Assembly (NCBI GenBank): GCA_964387695.1 | Contig: CAYLXI010000036.1 | Coordinates: forward strand, 1 to 14,304 | DNA length: 14,304 nt | Origin: Thiosulfativibrio sp964387695 | GTDB lineage: Bacteria; Pseudomonadota; Gammaproteobacteria; Thiomicrospirales; Thiomicrospiraceae | Direction: 5' to 3' | Part shown: positions 1 through 8,100 of the stretch, piece after piece | How the letters are laid out: each line of letters begins with the position of its first letter | How positions within the stretch are numbered: position 1 is the stretch's first letter | Program-made: the position numbers and the translations under genes | The notes under the pieces: model-generated | What the model was told of the DNA's origin: nothing | Seen by the model: the letters and a program-made list of their open reading frames with translations, nothing else | Database searches by the model: none

Positions 1-108
1 ATCTCCCCCTACATCAACAACCTCATATTTCACCCCTTTAGCATCTAAAAGCTTTTTAGCCATTGTGCAGTAAGGGCAACTATTTGTACAATAAATTATA
101 TTTGACAT
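1..108 (-). CDS. grxC: Glutaredoxin 3 (GrxC), N-terminal part, truncated by window edge
   Basis: Reading the minus strand from the ATG at 108-106 gives 36 codons, open to the window edge. The product begins MSNIIYCTNSCPYCTMAKKL. The CPYC dithiol active site sits at residues 11-14 behind a first beta strand, and a helix and the next strand (KYEVVDV) follow, as in the thioredoxin-fold glutaredoxins. Such proteins reduce disulfides and glutathione mixed disulfides in the cytoplasm using glutathione. The gene starts 7 bp after the rhodanese stop codon and has no strong Shine-Dalgarno of its own, so the two are probably co-transcribed and translationally coupled. A rhodanese gene followed by grxC (and then secB, not visible here) is the known gammaproteobacterial order. 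The C-terminal half is outside the window, so the full length is unknown. Confidence 0.9.
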   Translation of the reverse strand, partial: MSNIIYCTNSCPYCTMAKKLLDAKGVKYEVVDVGGD

Positions 109-115
109 GATTAAC

Positions 116-577
116 TTACTTTTTTTTAGTTTTTTTCTGTTTACGCAAAGACTTTGGTGTATTTAATGGCAAACTTGATGATTTCCAAGTCATCACTCCG
201 CCTTTTAAATTATTAACATTAGTGAAACCTTCTTTAGCTAAAATTTTTGCCGCACTTGATGACCTTGCTCCTGATTGGCAATAAATCAAAACTGCTTCAT
301 CTTTATGTTTCATAATCGAAGCAATTTTAGACTTTATCTCTGTTGAGGGTATATTAACTGCCTCACCGATAAACCCTGTTTTGTATTCACTTTCACTGCG
401 TACATCTAATACCCAAGCGTCTTGATTAAACAATCTAACGGCTTCATCTGCCGATATAGAATTGAATCCTGCTATTTTATCACCAACATAACTATATATT
501 AACATTGCTGTTACCATAGCAAGAGCAATAAATAAAATTGTTTGCTCTTCTACAAACGCCATAAAATCTACAGACAT
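116..577 (-). CDS. yibN: Membrane-anchored single-domain rhodanese (YibN-like sulfurtransferase)
   Basis: The 153-residue protein has one N-terminal membrane segment (about residues 12-31), then a single rhodanese domain (about 38-135), and ends in a lysine-rich tail (KQKKTKKK). The active-site loop is CQSGARS at residues 100-106, with Cys100 as the likely persulfide-carrying residue. The conserved LDVRSESEY stretch lies at 57-65. Rhodanese domains transfer sulfane sulfur to thiol acceptors; the physiological acceptor of YibN proteins is not settled. The start at 577 is supported by an AAGGA ribosome binding site (plus-strand 584-588) 6 bp upstream. It is divergent from gpmI and followed by grxC, matching the E. 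coli gpmM / yibN-grxC-secB neighbourhood, which supports the symbol. The anchor should leave the catalytic domain in the cytoplasm, given the basic C-terminal side, but this orientation is inferred. Confidence 0.88.
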   Translation of the reverse strand: MSVDFMAFVEEQTILFIALAMVTAMLIYSYVGDKIAGFNSISADEAVRLFNQDAWVLDVRSESEYKTGFIGEAVNIPSTEIKSKIASIMKHKDEAVLIYCQSGARSSSAAKILAKEGFTNVNNLKGGVMTWKSSSLPLNTPKSLRKQKKTKKK

Positions 578-734
578 GAATTTTCCTTAACATTTTAATT
601 TTTTAAAAAACCTTCTGGCTAAAACCTAAATCCCTCTTTAGAAACTCGATTAGGACAATAGACAGGTGATTTTAACAGTGAAACTGGTTACAATAAATTC
701 AATTATATAAATATTTTCAACAGAAAGGGTAAAT
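578..734. promoter_or_regulatory. Divergent intergenic region between the rhodanese gene and gpmI
   Basis: These 157 bp must hold the promoters of both divergent units. On the plus side a TACAAT hexamer at about 690-695 resembles a -10 box, but I see no convincing -35 box at the right spacing. The gpmI ribosome binding site AGAAAGGG (722-729) lies 5 bp before the ATG at 735. On the minus side only the rhodanese ribosome binding site (584-588) is clear. No strong operator-like palindrome was seen. Confidence 0.45.
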
Positions 735-2300
735 ATGTCATCAAAACCTAATTTAAAACGCCGTCCAGCAGGACTTATCATCTTAGATGGTTGGGGTCAT
801 AATAAAAAAACTAAGTACAATGCCATTGCTTTGGCCAACACACCTAACTGGGATTCTCTTCTAAAAAACAATCCTAACACTTTAATTGAGACCTCTGGAA
901 AAAGAGTAGGTTTACCCGAAGGACAAATGGGAAACTCTGAAGTAGGTCACATGAACCTAGGGGCTGGACGAGTGGTTTACCAAGAGCTTACTCGTATTCA
1001 AAAAGATATTGATGACGGTCGTTTTTTTCAAAACAATGCTCTTCTTAAAGCAATTGACTCTGCGGCCGCAAGAAATCATAAGGTACATATATTAGGATTG
1101 CTTTCTGATGGTGGAGTTCACTCTCATACTTGCCACATTAAAGCGGCTATTAAAATGGCTCATGAACGGGGGGTGGAAGTATATGTGCACATCTTTACAG
1201 ATGGACGAGATACGCCACCAAAAAGTGCTTTAACTTATATTAAAGACTTAGAAGACTATTTATCTGAGCTAGGGGGCGGGCATATCGCTTCCGTTACTGG
1301 GCGTTATTTTGCACTGGACAGAGATAGTCGCTGGGATCGCGTAGAGCAAGCCTATAACACTATCACCTGTGGTGATGGCAAGTTCACTGCCAACTCTGCT
1401 TCCAGTGCGGTTAAAATTGCTTATGAACGGGATGAAACTGATGAGTTTATCCTGCCTACCAATATTCTTCGTAAAAATGGTAAGCCTGTTAAAATTAAAG
1501 ACGGTGATTCGGTCATTTTTATGAACTTTCGTTCAGACAGAGCTCGTCAATTAACCAAAGCTTTTATTGCTGAGGATTTTGCCGATTTTCACCGTTGCAA
1601 AACGCCACTGCTTTCTGCTTTTGTAACCTTAACAGAGTATAAAAAAAGTTACGAAACATTTGGGGCTTTAATCGCTTATCGACCAACTAAACTACGCAAT
1701 ACCTTTGGACAATTTGTCGCTAAAAAAGGTCTAAAGCAATTACGCATTGCAGAAACTGAAAAATACGCTCATGTTACTTTCTTCTTTAATGGTGGTGTTG
1801 AAGAACCCAACCAAGATGAAGCTCGTATTTTAGTTCAATCTCCGCATGTAAAAACCTATGATCTACAGCCTGAAATGAGCTTGCCTGAACTCACTGAAAA
1901 ATTAGTCACGGAAATTAAGTCAGGAAAATATGACACATTTATATGCAATATTGCCAATCCTGATATGGTTGGACATACGGGCAATATTCCAGCCTGCATC
2001 AAAGCAGCCGAGGTGGTTGACGAGGCACTAAAAACTATCCTAGATACTCTGAAAGAAGCGGGGGGTGAAGCCATTGTTACAGCAGACCACGGAAACATGG
2101 AACTATTGTTTGATGAGGAAAATAATGCTCCATTAACCTCACACACCACCTTCCCTGTTCCATTAGTTTATTTTGGGGAAGGAAGCTATTCTTTAAGGTC
2201 AGAGGGGGCATTGTGCGATGTTATTCCAACATTGCTAGACATGATGAACCTTGGGCAGCCAGATGAAATGACGGGGAAATCTCTACTGAAAAAACAGTAA
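735..2300 (+). CDS. gpmI: 2,3-bisphosphoglycerate-independent phosphoglycerate mutase
   Basis: This cytoplasmic enzyme interconverts 3- and 2-phosphoglycerate in glycolysis and gluconeogenesis, using two Mn ions and a phosphoserine intermediate. The protein has 521 residues; the family is usually about 510-515. Visible landmarks are DGWG at 18-21 (metal-binding Asp18), the catalytic serine Ser68 in GQMGNSEVGH, LLSDGGVHSH at 122-131, FTDGRDTPP at 154-162, NFRSDRAR at 264-271, NPDMVGHTG at 408-416 (metal ligands Asp410 and His414), TADHGN at 449-454 (Asp451, His452) and His470 in the SHTTFPVP segment. All expected metal and catalytic positions are present, so it should be active. The start is fixed by the AGAAAGGG site at 722-729. 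It is transcribed alone and ends at the terminator around 2334-2371. Divergence from yibN-grxC is the conserved gammaproteobacterial arrangement. Confidence 0.97.
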   Translation: MSSKPNLKRRPAGLIILDGWGHNKKTKYNAIALANTPNWDSLLKNNPNTLIETSGKRVGLPEGQMGNSEVGHMNLGAGRVVYQELTRIQKDIDDGRFFQNNALLKAIDSAAARNHKVHILGLLSDGGVHSHTCHIKAAIKMAHERGVEVYVHIFTDGRDTPPKSALTYIKDLEDYLSELGGGHIASVTGRYFALDRDSRWDRVEQAYNTITCGDGKFTANSASSAVKIAYERDETDEFILPTNILRKNGKPVKIKDGDSVIFMNFRSDRARQLTKAFIAEDFADFHRCKTPLLSAFVTLTEYKKSYETFGALIAYRPTKLRNTFGQFVAKKGLKQLRIAETEKYAHVTFFFNGGVEEPNQDEARILVQSPHVKTYDLQPEMSLPELTEKLVTEIKSGKYDTFICNIANPDMVGHTGNIPACIKAAEVVDEALKTILDTLKEAGGEAIVTADHGNMELLFDEENNAPLTSHTTFPVPLVYFGEGSYSLRSEGALCDVIPTLLDMMNLGQPDEMTGKSLLKKQ

Positions 2301-2333
2301 AAAACATCTCTACACTTTAAAAATTTTAACCAT

Positions 2334-2371
2334 AAAAAAAGCCCCTAGAATTTAATTCTAGGGGCTTTTTT
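2334..2371. terminator. Bidirectional rho-independent terminator between gpmI and the pseudoazurin gene
   Basis: A perfect 10-bp stem pairs GCCCCTAGAA (2341-2350) with TTCTAGGGGC (2356-2365) around a 5-nt loop. It is flanked by an A7 run (2334-2340) and a T6 run (2366-2371). It therefore reads as an intrinsic terminator in both directions and serves the convergent gpmI (plus) and pseudoazurin (minus) genes. Confidence 0.93.
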
Positions 2372-2390
2372 ATTGTTTTATTAATTGCTC

Positions 2391-2419
2391 TTAATCTCTA
2401 TATAACGACTAGAGATTAA
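2391..2419. other. Second inverted repeat just downstream of the pseudoazurin gene
   Basis: TTAATCTCTA (2391-2400) and TAGAGATTAA (2410-2419) pair perfectly around a 9-nt loop, 17 bp beyond the pseudoazurin stop codon. It is AT-rich and lacks an adjacent T run on the minus strand. It is more likely an mRNA 3'-end stabilising hairpin ahead of the real terminator at 2334-2371 than a terminator itself. Confidence 0.5.
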
Positions 2420-2435
2420 AAGTAATAACAATGAG

Positions 2436-3005
2436 TTACTTAACTACTTGATCCATATAACCTAGTAAACGACCTTGATTCATTGCAAAACCTGCTTCAG
2501 ATTTTTCAGCTGCAGCCATAGCTTCTGCTTTATTTGTCGCTTCACCTACTTGAATCACACCATACATTGCCATGCTTTTATGAGGAGTACAATAATAGAC
2601 ATGCACACCTTCTGCATTAAATTGTACTTTTCCACCTTGAAAACCAACATACCAATGATTGCCATCTGGAGTGTAACTTGCAACCGCATCATGCCCTGCA
2701 TCAGTTGCTTCAAAATAAACCGTGTCGCCTTTGTTTATTTTTAAAAACCCTGGTTCAAAAACCATAATTCCGTTTTTACCAGAATTTAACATTTTAACTG
2801 TGTGCAGAGTGCCGGGCCCTTCAAAAGCCTTTTCTGCTGCTGATTTTTCTTCAACAACTGGAGCTGCTGGAGCTGCTGCTTTTTTAACTTCTTCTACCGC
2901 GGCTTTAGTAGGTTCTTCTACCGCTGCTGTGTATGCTTCTTCATCACTACAAGCTGTCGTAAACAAACCTGCTGCCAGTAATATTGCTAATAATCTTAAT
3001 TTCAT
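2436..3005 (-). CDS. Pseudoazurin-type blue copper lipoprotein
   Basis: The 189-residue protein starts with a lipoprotein signal peptide (residues 1-18, LFTTA before Cys19). A low-complexity Ala/Glu/Lys/Pro linker follows (about 21-62), then a type-1 copper cupredoxin domain (about 65-155), then a short helical tail. The ligands fit pseudoazurin: His105 in DAGHD, Cys139, His142 and Met147 in CTPHKSMAM, with C-x2-H-x4-M spacing. The segment MLNSGKNGIMVFEPGFLKI is also typical of pseudoazurin. Members shuttle electrons in the periplasm, for example to copper nitrite reductase, N2O reductase or terminal oxidases; the partner here is unknown. A lipid anchor plus flexible tether on a normally soluble carrier is unusual. 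It has its own promoter (3064-3093) and an AAGGAA ribosome binding site (3016-3021). It could serve the cbb3 oxidase whose assembly genes lie in this window, but that is inference. Confidence 0.9.
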   Translation of the reverse strand: MKLRLLAILLAAGLFTTACSDEEAYTAAVEEPTKAAVEEVKKAAAPAAPVVEEKSAAEKAFEGPGTLHTVKMLNSGKNGIMVFEPGFLKINKGDTVYFEATDAGHDAVASYTPDGNHWYVGFQGGKVQFNAEGVHVYYCTPHKSMAMYGVIQVGEATNKAEAMAAAEKSEAGFAMNQGRLLGYMDQVVK

Positions 3006-3063
3006 AAAAATATAATTCCTTATTTAATAATTAAAAGAGAAAAACCGAAAAACGATAGGGAAC

Positions 3064-3093
3064 ATTATAATCCCTTATTAAAAACTAATGCAA
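3064..3093 (-). promoter_or_regulatory. Sigma-70-type promoter of the pseudoazurin gene
   Basis: On the minus strand a -35-like TTGCAT (3093-3088) is separated by 18 bp from a perfect -10 TATAAT (3069-3064). Transcription would start roughly 50 bp upstream of the pseudoazurin ATG. No clear regulator site was recognised beside it. Confidence 0.6.
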
Positions 3094-3134
3094 CCATTAA
3101 TTATGTTTATTAGCTTTACTGATACATTTAAGCT

Positions 3135-3176
3135 CAATCTATCTAAATTACCAGGCCTGGTAATTTAGATAGATTG
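3135..3176. repeat. 42-bp perfect palindrome with TTACCAGGCCTGGTAA core
   Basis: Positions 3135-3155 are the exact reverse complement of 3156-3176, with no loop. Four more base pairs (AAGC / GCTT) follow after a 2-nt bulge. The 19 bases at 3148-3166 recur exactly at 12029-12047 inside ccoI. There is no flanking T run, so it does not look like an intrinsic terminator. It could be a protein-binding palindrome, a repeated palindromic element or a recombination target. Confidence 0.85.
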
Positions 3177-3188
3177 CTTATGGAGGCA

Positions 3189-3330
3189 CTTAATAACTAA
3201 GATTATTTTATACTGGCTAAAAATGCCGATATTTTCACTGCAACTCGTTGCAATAGCTAGCTATTACGCCTTATTTAAGCACAAATAGCGACACTTTTTT
3301 CTCAGCCTAATTCTAACCTTAGTTATTAAG
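3189..3330. mobile_element. Diverged miniature palindromic element related to the MITE at 10624-10782
   Basis: The ends carry 13-bp inverted repeats, CTTAATAACTAAG (3189-3201) and CTTAGTTATTAAG (3318-3330). The centre GCAATAGCTAGCTATTACGC (3250-3269) matches 20 of 20 bases of the reverse complement of the MITE centre (10694-10713). Weaker matches lie on both sides: TGGCTAAA and TTTTCAC on the left, TTATTT and TTTTTCTCA on the right. The whole segment is an imperfect inverted repeat. Its ends differ from those of the MITE, so the outer boundaries are uncertain. With the palindrome at 3135-3176 and the hairpin at 3319-3360 it accounts for most of the gene-free stretch 3006-3356. Confidence 0.6.
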
Positions 3331-3360
3331 CTCTTCCCTATGGAAGAACTTAATAACTAA
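3319..3360 (-). terminator. Long hairpin overlapping the cysJ stop codon
   Basis: Two 19-nt arms (3319-3337 and 3342-3360) pair with one G-U wobble around the 4-nt loop 3338-3341. The cysJ stop codon TAG (3359-3357) lies inside the first arm as transcribed. No T run follows, so this is a stable 3'-end hairpin or rho-linked terminator candidate rather than a textbook intrinsic terminator. The half 3339-3360 is a near copy (20 of 22 bases) of 3179-3200. Confidence 0.5.
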
Positions 3361-5129
3361 TATACATCTCGCACATAACGCTTAGATTTTTTTAATTGAC
3401 TGACATAGTTTTCTGCGGCAACCCTGTCCATGTTGCCATGCTCCATTACAACTTCATAAATGGCCGCTTCAACATCTTTTGCCATACGATAGGCATCACC
3501 ACAAATATAGAAATAAGCCCCTTTTTCTAACCACTGAAAAAATTCAGCCCCTTGTTCTTTAATGCGATCTTGAACATAAATTTTTTCAGCCTGATCTCGT
3601 GAAAAAGCCAAATCTAAACGAAGAAAACCTGAATCTTGCATCGCTTCAAGCTGTTCACGATAAATAAAATCATTTTCTTTGTTTCTATCACCAAAAAACA
3701 ACCAATTTTTTCCTTTTGCTCCTCTAACCTCTCTTTCTTCTAAAAACCCACGAAAGGGAGCTATACCTGTACCTGGCCCAACCATGATAATATCCTTAGA
3801 ATTATCTTCTGGAACAGAGAAGGCTTTATTAGGAGAAAGGTAACACTGAATTCCCTCTCCTTTATTGACTATATCCGCGAGAAAAGTAGAACAAACACCC
3901 ATGTGATTACGATTCTCTTGATTATACCGTACACTACCAATAGTAAGATGAACCTCTTCAGGGTGGGCGTTAATGCTCGAAGCAATCGAGTAAGCTCGAG
4001 GAGCTATAGGCTTAAGAAAGGTTAAAAACTCATCTAAAGAAATATTGGCATTTTGATAGGATTTAAGCAGGTCAACATTATCCTTGCCATACAAAAAACG
4101 GTTAAGCTTCTCTGTATCATCAGAATTAACCAACGCCAAAAACTCTGCATCACCTGCACGACTGGCAAGGGTTTTAATAAAGCTTTTGGTTGGAATGCGT
4201 ATCTCTAATTCATTCGTAAGCTGTGCCTCCAGCTCCTGACTTCCCACACCAAAAAGCGCCATTAACTCTTTAACTAGACTGGGCTGATTATGAGGGATAA
4301 TATTTAAAGAATCCCCTGCATCATAGCTTTCATTCATGTTGGCGATTGAAAACTCAAAATGCATGATTTCTTTACTAGATTGCTCACTACTTAAACGCCG
4401 TTTTGCGGTTAAAGGAGCTAACATCGGATTTTTACGCCCATACTTAGATTTTGTTTTCTGGGGTGTTAAGCTCTCAGCAGGATCAGTATCAACATTACCT
4501 TCACTTCCTGCTCCTGTGCCTTTAAGATTACTTAAAGACTGCTGCACCCATTTTTCAGCCAAATCTTCATAGTCAACATCACAATCAACCCTATCAACAA
4601 CTCTGGTTGCTCCTAGTTGCTCTAATCGTTCGTCCCATTGCTGCCCACTTAAACAAAAATCATCATAGCCAGTATCTCCCAGAGCTAAAACAGAGAATTT
4701 GGTATTTGAAAAACTTGGAGCATCACTGGCACTGATTTCTTCCCAAAGAGAGGCAGCATTATCAGGCATTTCTCCCTCTCCGTAGGTACTTGTACAAACT
4801 AACAATCGTTCAACCTGAGCTAAATTGGCTAGTACAACATCATTCATATCCATAATAACAGGGCTAAATCCTAAAGCTTTTGCCGCATCTCCAGCGTCGT
4901 AAGCACAGGTTTCGGCATTGCCCGTTTGAGAACCATAAATAATGGTAATAGGGTAGCTTGCTACCATGGACACTTCTTCACCAGCAATGGTTGTTACAGC
5001 TTCTTGGGTTATCTGTAAACGCGAGTGTAACCCAGCAAGAAATCCTCCCAACCATTGTTTTTGCTCATCTGAAAATGGCACATCAGAGGGAAGCAGTGAG
5101 GTTTTAAACCCTTTATTAAGATCTGTCAT
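3357..5129 (-). CDS. cysJ: Sulfite-reductase-type NADPH flavoprotein (CysJ family), stand-alone
   Basis: The 590-residue diflavin reductase has the CysJ architecture. Its N-terminal stretch LLPSDVPFSDEQKQWLGGFLAGL (split here by position: 12-22 and 23-34) is typical of proteobacterial CysJ. An FMN flavodoxin domain follows (about 62-200; YGSQTGNAE at 65-73, STYGEGEMPD at 114-123, LGDTGYDDFC at 150-159). Next is an FAD domain (about 230-440; RAYSIASS at 378-385, GVCSTFLAD at 411-419). Last is an NADPH domain (about 445-590; GPGTGIAPFR at 451-460, YICGDAYRMAKD at 541-552). The C-terminus KRYVRDVY matches the E. coli CysJ ending, so the protein is complete. CysJ normally passes NADPH electrons via FAD and FMN to the CysI hemoprotein, which is not here. 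Instead cysJ follows a gltB-like gene on the same strand after 29 bp, so it may serve that enzyme. Its ribosome binding site is weak, suggesting coupling to upstream translation. Confidence 0.92.
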   Translation of the reverse strand: MTDLNKGFKTSLLPSDVPFSDEQKQWLGGFLAGLHSRLQITQEAVTTIAGEEVSMVASYPITIIYGSQTGNAETCAYDAGDAAKALGFSPVIMDMNDVVLANLAQVERLLVCTSTYGEGEMPDNAASLWEEISASDAPSFSNTKFSVLALGDTGYDDFCLSGQQWDERLEQLGATRVVDRVDCDVDYEDLAEKWVQQSLSNLKGTGAGSEGNVDTDPAESLTPQKTKSKYGRKNPMLAPLTAKRRLSSEQSSKEIMHFEFSIANMNESYDAGDSLNIIPHNQPSLVKELMALFGVGSQELEAQLTNELEIRIPTKSFIKTLASRAGDAEFLALVNSDDTEKLNRFLYGKDNVDLLKSYQNANISLDEFLTFLKPIAPRAYSIASSINAHPEEVHLTIGSVRYNQENRNHMGVCSTFLADIVNKGEGIQCYLSPNKAFSVPEDNSKDIIMVGPGTGIAPFRGFLEEREVRGAKGKNWLFFGDRNKENDFIYREQLEAMQDSGFLRLDLAFSRDQAEKIYVQDRIKEQGAEFFQWLEKGAYFYICGDAYRMAKDVEAAIYEVVMEHGNMDRVAAENYVSQLKKSKRYVRDVY

Positions 5130-5158
5130 TGTTTATACTCGCTATTTAGAGGTCTTGT

Positions 5159-8100
5159 TCAAGCTGCTTGCGTAGCCATAAAATTAGTTAAAATCCCAAC
5201 ATAATACTGTGCAAATTTTCTTGCTAGACTGTCATGCTCTTTTAACAAAGAATTGTTTATTCGATCACGATGAATAATCCATACTGTAGTTCCAAAAGCT
5301 TGCGTATCACACACTTCTCGAAGAACCAGCGAGCTTTTATAGTCGTCTAAACGCTTAGCGGCTAAAAACATCGCTAAAACCTCGTCATCGTATTCAGTTA
5401 AGACTTCACGCGCATCTTTTGCAACTTGATCCAGTAGCTTAGAATCTAGTGTCATAATAAGGTTTTTGGCGTAGGCATCGGCTTTTTCAGGGTAATATTT
5501 TTTAGCCTGCTCCATTGCTCGATGCAAAATAGCGGTTTTATTAACATAATCACAAATTAACTCAGTGTCACAATCACCATAATCAGGAACTTTACCTTTA
5601 AAGACAGGATTTTGCGATTCATAAGAAGTTTTTAATTCCTTAATGTTTTTTGCACACATATGTAAGCTGAGTTCTTCAATCATTTTTTTACGATCACATA
5701 GCTCAACAATGCGTTCAGCAGTATGCAAATTGTAAAGAGATTTAGGCATAATCACAAAAAAATGTTTAATTTCTGCCTGCCAGTTAGCTAAAATCTGCTG
5801 TGTTTTTGATGAGCCAGTTCTTTCTGCATGTTGCTTTAAATGGACTAACAAGGCTTGCTGGTGTCCAAGCATAAATTCATTGTCATCAGCGAGTGATAAA
5901 ACCTTGACCGAATCGGTTGAATGATTGCTTACAATACTGCTAGACGGATCATATTGATAAGCCGTTCCACCGCTCATACCGTTACCAAAGCCTTTGCCAA
6001 ATACGCCTAAATTAACAATACTGCCATTGGTCATATATTCGGCACAAAAATCTCCAACTCCCTCAACCACTGCTACCGCACCTGAGTTTCGTACGCCAAA
6101 ACGATCTCCTGCTTGCCCTGCAATATATAGCTTGCCGCCCGTTGCTCCAAATAGAGCAAAGTTTCCTACCAAAACATTGCCTAAATCAGTGGTGCAACCA
6201 CCACCTGGGCTACGCACCACGATGACCCCGCCCGACTGAGCCTTACCAACCCCGTCATTACAAGTCCCTGAATGAACTAAGGTAATACCTGTATTATTAA
6301 ATGCCCCAAAACTTTGACCAGATGCATGGGTGGTAAAAACTGTTACCGTTCCTTTTTCTAAAGTACGGCGACCTTTATTCAAGGTTTTAACTGCCAGATG
6401 ATTTTCTGCTTGCTCTGCGGTTAATTCATAATTTAAAAATCGTTCTATATCAATCGAAAATTGTCCGCCGGTGGTTTTATTACGATTCGTTAATCTTCCA
6501 CCTTTGATTTCAATATGGTGGTCTTTATCTACTGCCCAAAACTGTTGTTTAAAGCTCTTTAAAAAAGCATCATCCGCTTCAAAATCTGCTTCTAAATAAA
6601 CAGGCTTACTGACAGATTTTTCTGTAACATGACGCAACATATCTTGCATAAATAAACGCCCAGATATGGCTTTATGGTTAACCAAATGTAATAAATCAGC
6701 ACGACCTCGAATTTCTTTTAAAGATCTAAAGCCAATCGTAGCTAAAATGCCACGAACTTCATGCGCTAAATTAATATAATACTGTGCTAAAGCACGAGGG
6801 TCACCATTATAAACTTCGGGATTAGTTGTTAGTCCTGCGGGGCATTTAATATGACAATTTTTTGCCATAACACAACGCAACATCATCAAAGCAGTGGTTC
6901 CAAACTCAAATGAATCTCCACCCATCATCGCCGACTTAATAACATCCATACCTGTTTGGTGGGCATTAGAACATCGCAGCAGAACCTTATCTCGTAAGCC
7001 ATTTTTGGCAAGGGCTTGATGCACTTCAGCAATGCCAATTTCGGCAGCACGACCCGTATTTTTAAGACTGGTCACTTGGGCAGCACCCGTACCACCCGTA
7101 TTACCCGCGACATTAATAATATCTGCACCAGCTTTAGCAACTCCTACAGCAATTGTCCCTATCCCTTCTGAAGAAACTAATTTAACAATAACTTTCACTC
7201 TTGCGGCTTTAGCATCATGAATCAGCTGCCCTAAGTCTTCTATCGAATAGGTATCATGATGCGGTGGCGGAGACACCAATTCAATACCAGGTGTTCCTCC
7301 ACGAGCAGCGGCGATTTCAACGGTTACTTTTGCAGAAGGAAGTTGACCACCTTCCCCTGGCTTTGCTCCTTGAGCCAATTTAATTTCAATTTCTTCTAAA
7401 TTTGGATCGGCTAAATACCCTGCCCAAATACCAAATCTGCCTGATGCAAATTGTTTTATCTTGCTAGACTTTAAGGTATTGTAACGCTTAGAGTTTTCCC
7501 CCCCTTCTCCAGAGTTACTCATGGCTCCAACCATATTAGTTCCCATTGCAACTGCTTCATGAGCTTGGGCGACTAAAGCACCATGACTCATTGCTCCTGA
7601 TGCAAACGTTTGGGTAATTTCATGAGCTGGTTGTACAGATTCTAAATCCAAAGGAGAAGGCGTGAAGAGAGTGTTTTTAAAGAATTCTTCCGCAATATCT
7701 CTTGCTGTTATTTTAAGTTGATTGTCTTTGATTTCAACATCAAAAACATCATCAGAAAATAGTTTTTTAAGTGCCTTAGCTAGCCCTTCTAAGCGTTTAG
7801 GTGTTGGCTCTAATAGTGATAATTGAAAAGTACCTCGCTCTAGTCGGATATTTTTCAGTCCTTGTAAGGCAAACTTGCCATTACTTTGCAAGTTAAAAGA
7901 AGACAAGGCGGTGAAAAAGTCTTCTTCTGTTTTGCAAGAGATTAAACTCACTGGCATGGCAAGCACATCACGAATGGTTGCAGGGCGTTTGATTCTCTCT
8001 GCGTGCAACATTTTACTGAAATCACGATAGGCGGGGCTTATTTCATGCTTATCCAGTTCTTCAGGCGTGCGTTTTTTATAACTTGCGTTTTTATAGGTTT

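Noticed and set aside
3006..3356. CRISPR-like or RNA gene in the repeat-rich gap
   Set aside because: The repeats are palindromic and irregularly spaced, with no regular direct-repeat and spacer pattern; no tRNA or rRNA features were seen.
5159..5727. C-terminal GltB extension as a fused GltD-type reductase
   Set aside because: It is about 190 residues, far shorter than GltD, and lacks FAD/NADPH Rossmann motifs and the GltD cysteine clusters.
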